Shown piece after piece: positions 63,482-64,000 of a stretch of 64,000 nt of DNA (the first letter of the stretch is position 1; each line of letters begins with the position of its first letter). The stretch is from positions 11,997 to 75,996 of the forward strand of contig CAVVZI010000011.1 in the NCBI GenBank assembly GCA_963752815.1, written 5' to 3'. The DNA is from Sva-07 sp963752815 (GTDB lineage: Bacteria > Actinomycetota > Acidimicrobiia > Acidimicrobiales > Ilumatobacteraceae). The translations under genes were made by a program, and so were the position numbers. The notes beneath the pieces are model-generated. The model saw only the letters and a list, made by a program, of their open reading frames with translations, did no database searches and was not told the origin of the DNA.

Positions 63482-64000
63482 GCGGGTCGGTGTTGACGGT
63501 CGAGGCGCCGCCCGAACGATTGGCCGCGTTCCGGGTCGCGCTCGGCGCGTTCGCGGTCGTGTACCTGGTGCTCCGCGTGCCGGTGCTGCTCGACCTGCGC
63601 GACCGCAGCGCCAGCGGCTTCGCCGGTGTCGGGCCGTTGTGGTGGCGCGACGAGCCGTTCGACGACCGGGTCCTCACCGCGCTGATCGTGGTCGCGCTCG
63701 CCGCCGGCGTCGGCTTCACGACCGGGACACGGTTCCGGGTGAGCGGGCCGCTGTTCGGGATCACGATGCTCGTCCTCACGACGTACCGCTCGTCGTGGGG
63801 GCAGTTGCTGCACTTCGAGAACCTGATGGTGCTGCACCTGCTGATCGTCGGCTTCGCCGCCTCCGCCGACGCGTGGTCGATCGACGCTCGAAGGGCCGCG
63901 CGAGCGGTCGACCACGACTACTCGTCGCCGCTGCGATTGTCGTGCCTCGTCGTGGTCGTCGCCTATGTGATCGCCGGCGTCGCCAAACTTCGGTACGGCG
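63478..64000 (+). CDS. HTTM-domain membrane protein, N-terminal part (cut by window end)
   Basis: 174 residues are visible and the frame is still open at 64000. Seen: a first helix (LAAFRVALGAFAVVYLVLRVPVLLDL), then LTALIVVALAAGVGFTTG, FGITMLVLTTYRSSWGQLLHFENLMVLHLLIVGFA and LSCLVVVVAYVIAGVAKLRYG. The last helix ending in G-x-x-K-L before the cut matches HTTM-type proteins, distant relatives of vitamin-K-dependent gamma-carboxylases. ATG 63478 overlaps the preceding stop. Confidence 0.75.
   Translation, partial: MSGSVLTVEAPPERLAAFRVALGAFAVVYLVLRVPVLLDLRDRSASGFAGVGPLWWRDEPFDDRVLTALIVVALAAGVGFTTGTRFRVSGPLFGITMLVLTTYRSSWGQLLHFENLMVLHLLIVGFAASADAWSIDARRAARAVDHDYSSPLRLSCLVVVVAYVIAGVAKLRYG

Noticed and set aside
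1..64000. tRNA, rRNA or riboswitch genes
   Set aside because: No cloverleaf, rRNA core or known riboswitch motif was noticed in any gap. Gaps are short and mostly occupied by palindromes and promoters. This was judged by eye only.
1..64000. Mobile-element or prophage island
   Set aside because: No transposase, integrase, phage gene or obvious composition shift was seen. The two toxin-antitoxin pairs alone do not define an island.

Overview
This is a 64 kb, very GC-rich window from an actinobacterial chromosome. The gene set suggests Actinomycetota, and I infer the Acidimicrobiia (Ilumatobacter-like): a homodimeric AceE, actinobacterial DUF3039 and DUF4031 proteins, an ImuA/ImuB/DnaE2 mutasome with actinobacterial LexA boxes, secreted proteins with VDTR/GWF-type repeats, and TANNNT -10 elements placed for leaderless mRNAs. 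No phage, insertion sequence, CRISPR array, rRNA or tRNA was seen. No gene-free stretch exceeds about 300 bases. Most longer gaps hold perfect or near-perfect palindromes.

Layout. 1-5 kb: the end of a cut-off gene, a Phd/PIN toxin-antitoxin pair, a methyltransferase, aceE and divergent rnhA. 5-14 kb: a large SpoIID-SGNH surface protein, an SDR dehydrogenase, marR-argJ, a TIGR01777 epimerase and two membrane-anchored unknowns. 14.5-26.1 kb: one same-strand block of lpdA, an E2 acyltransferase and a fused LipB-LipA protein, followed 7 nt later by a tightly coupled SWIM zinc finger / DUF5691 / MoxR ATPase / DUF5682 / vWA module. 26-36 kb: a NifU-N protein, SOS-controlled imuA-imuB, a second VapBC pair, DUF4262, an atypical response regulator, a NUDIX protein, and dnaE2 with its own LexA box. 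36-46 kb: small conserved genes, a methyltransferase, an ArsC-like protein, a heterodimeric ABC exporter, YceI and leucyl aminopeptidase. 46-64 kb: membrane and secreted proteins, prfC, an aminotransferase, an L,D-transpeptidase, a sirtuin, a rhodanese-MoeB fusion, two EamA transporters, an aldolase-family enzyme, a serine hydrolase, RidA, and a membrane/HTTM cluster cut by the window end.

How the genes work together. E1 (aceE), E2, E3 (lpdA) and LipB/LipA together build and lipoylate a 2-oxoacid dehydrogenase. ImuA', ImuB and DnaE2 form the inducible mutagenic repair system, with both transcription units under LexA boxes that touch the -10 element. The SWIM-DUF5691-MoxR-DUF5682-vWA block is the best candidate for a poorly described system: a MoxR/vWA chaperone-like pair with three dedicated partners of unknown function.

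Caution on the sequence. Sixteen apparently intact genes, many of them housekeeping, are broken by single-base indels. About 26 are extra bases and three or four are missing bases, and most extra bases duplicate a neighbouring G or C. I treat these as probable consensus errors and annotate the genes as single CDSs with the shift positions noted.
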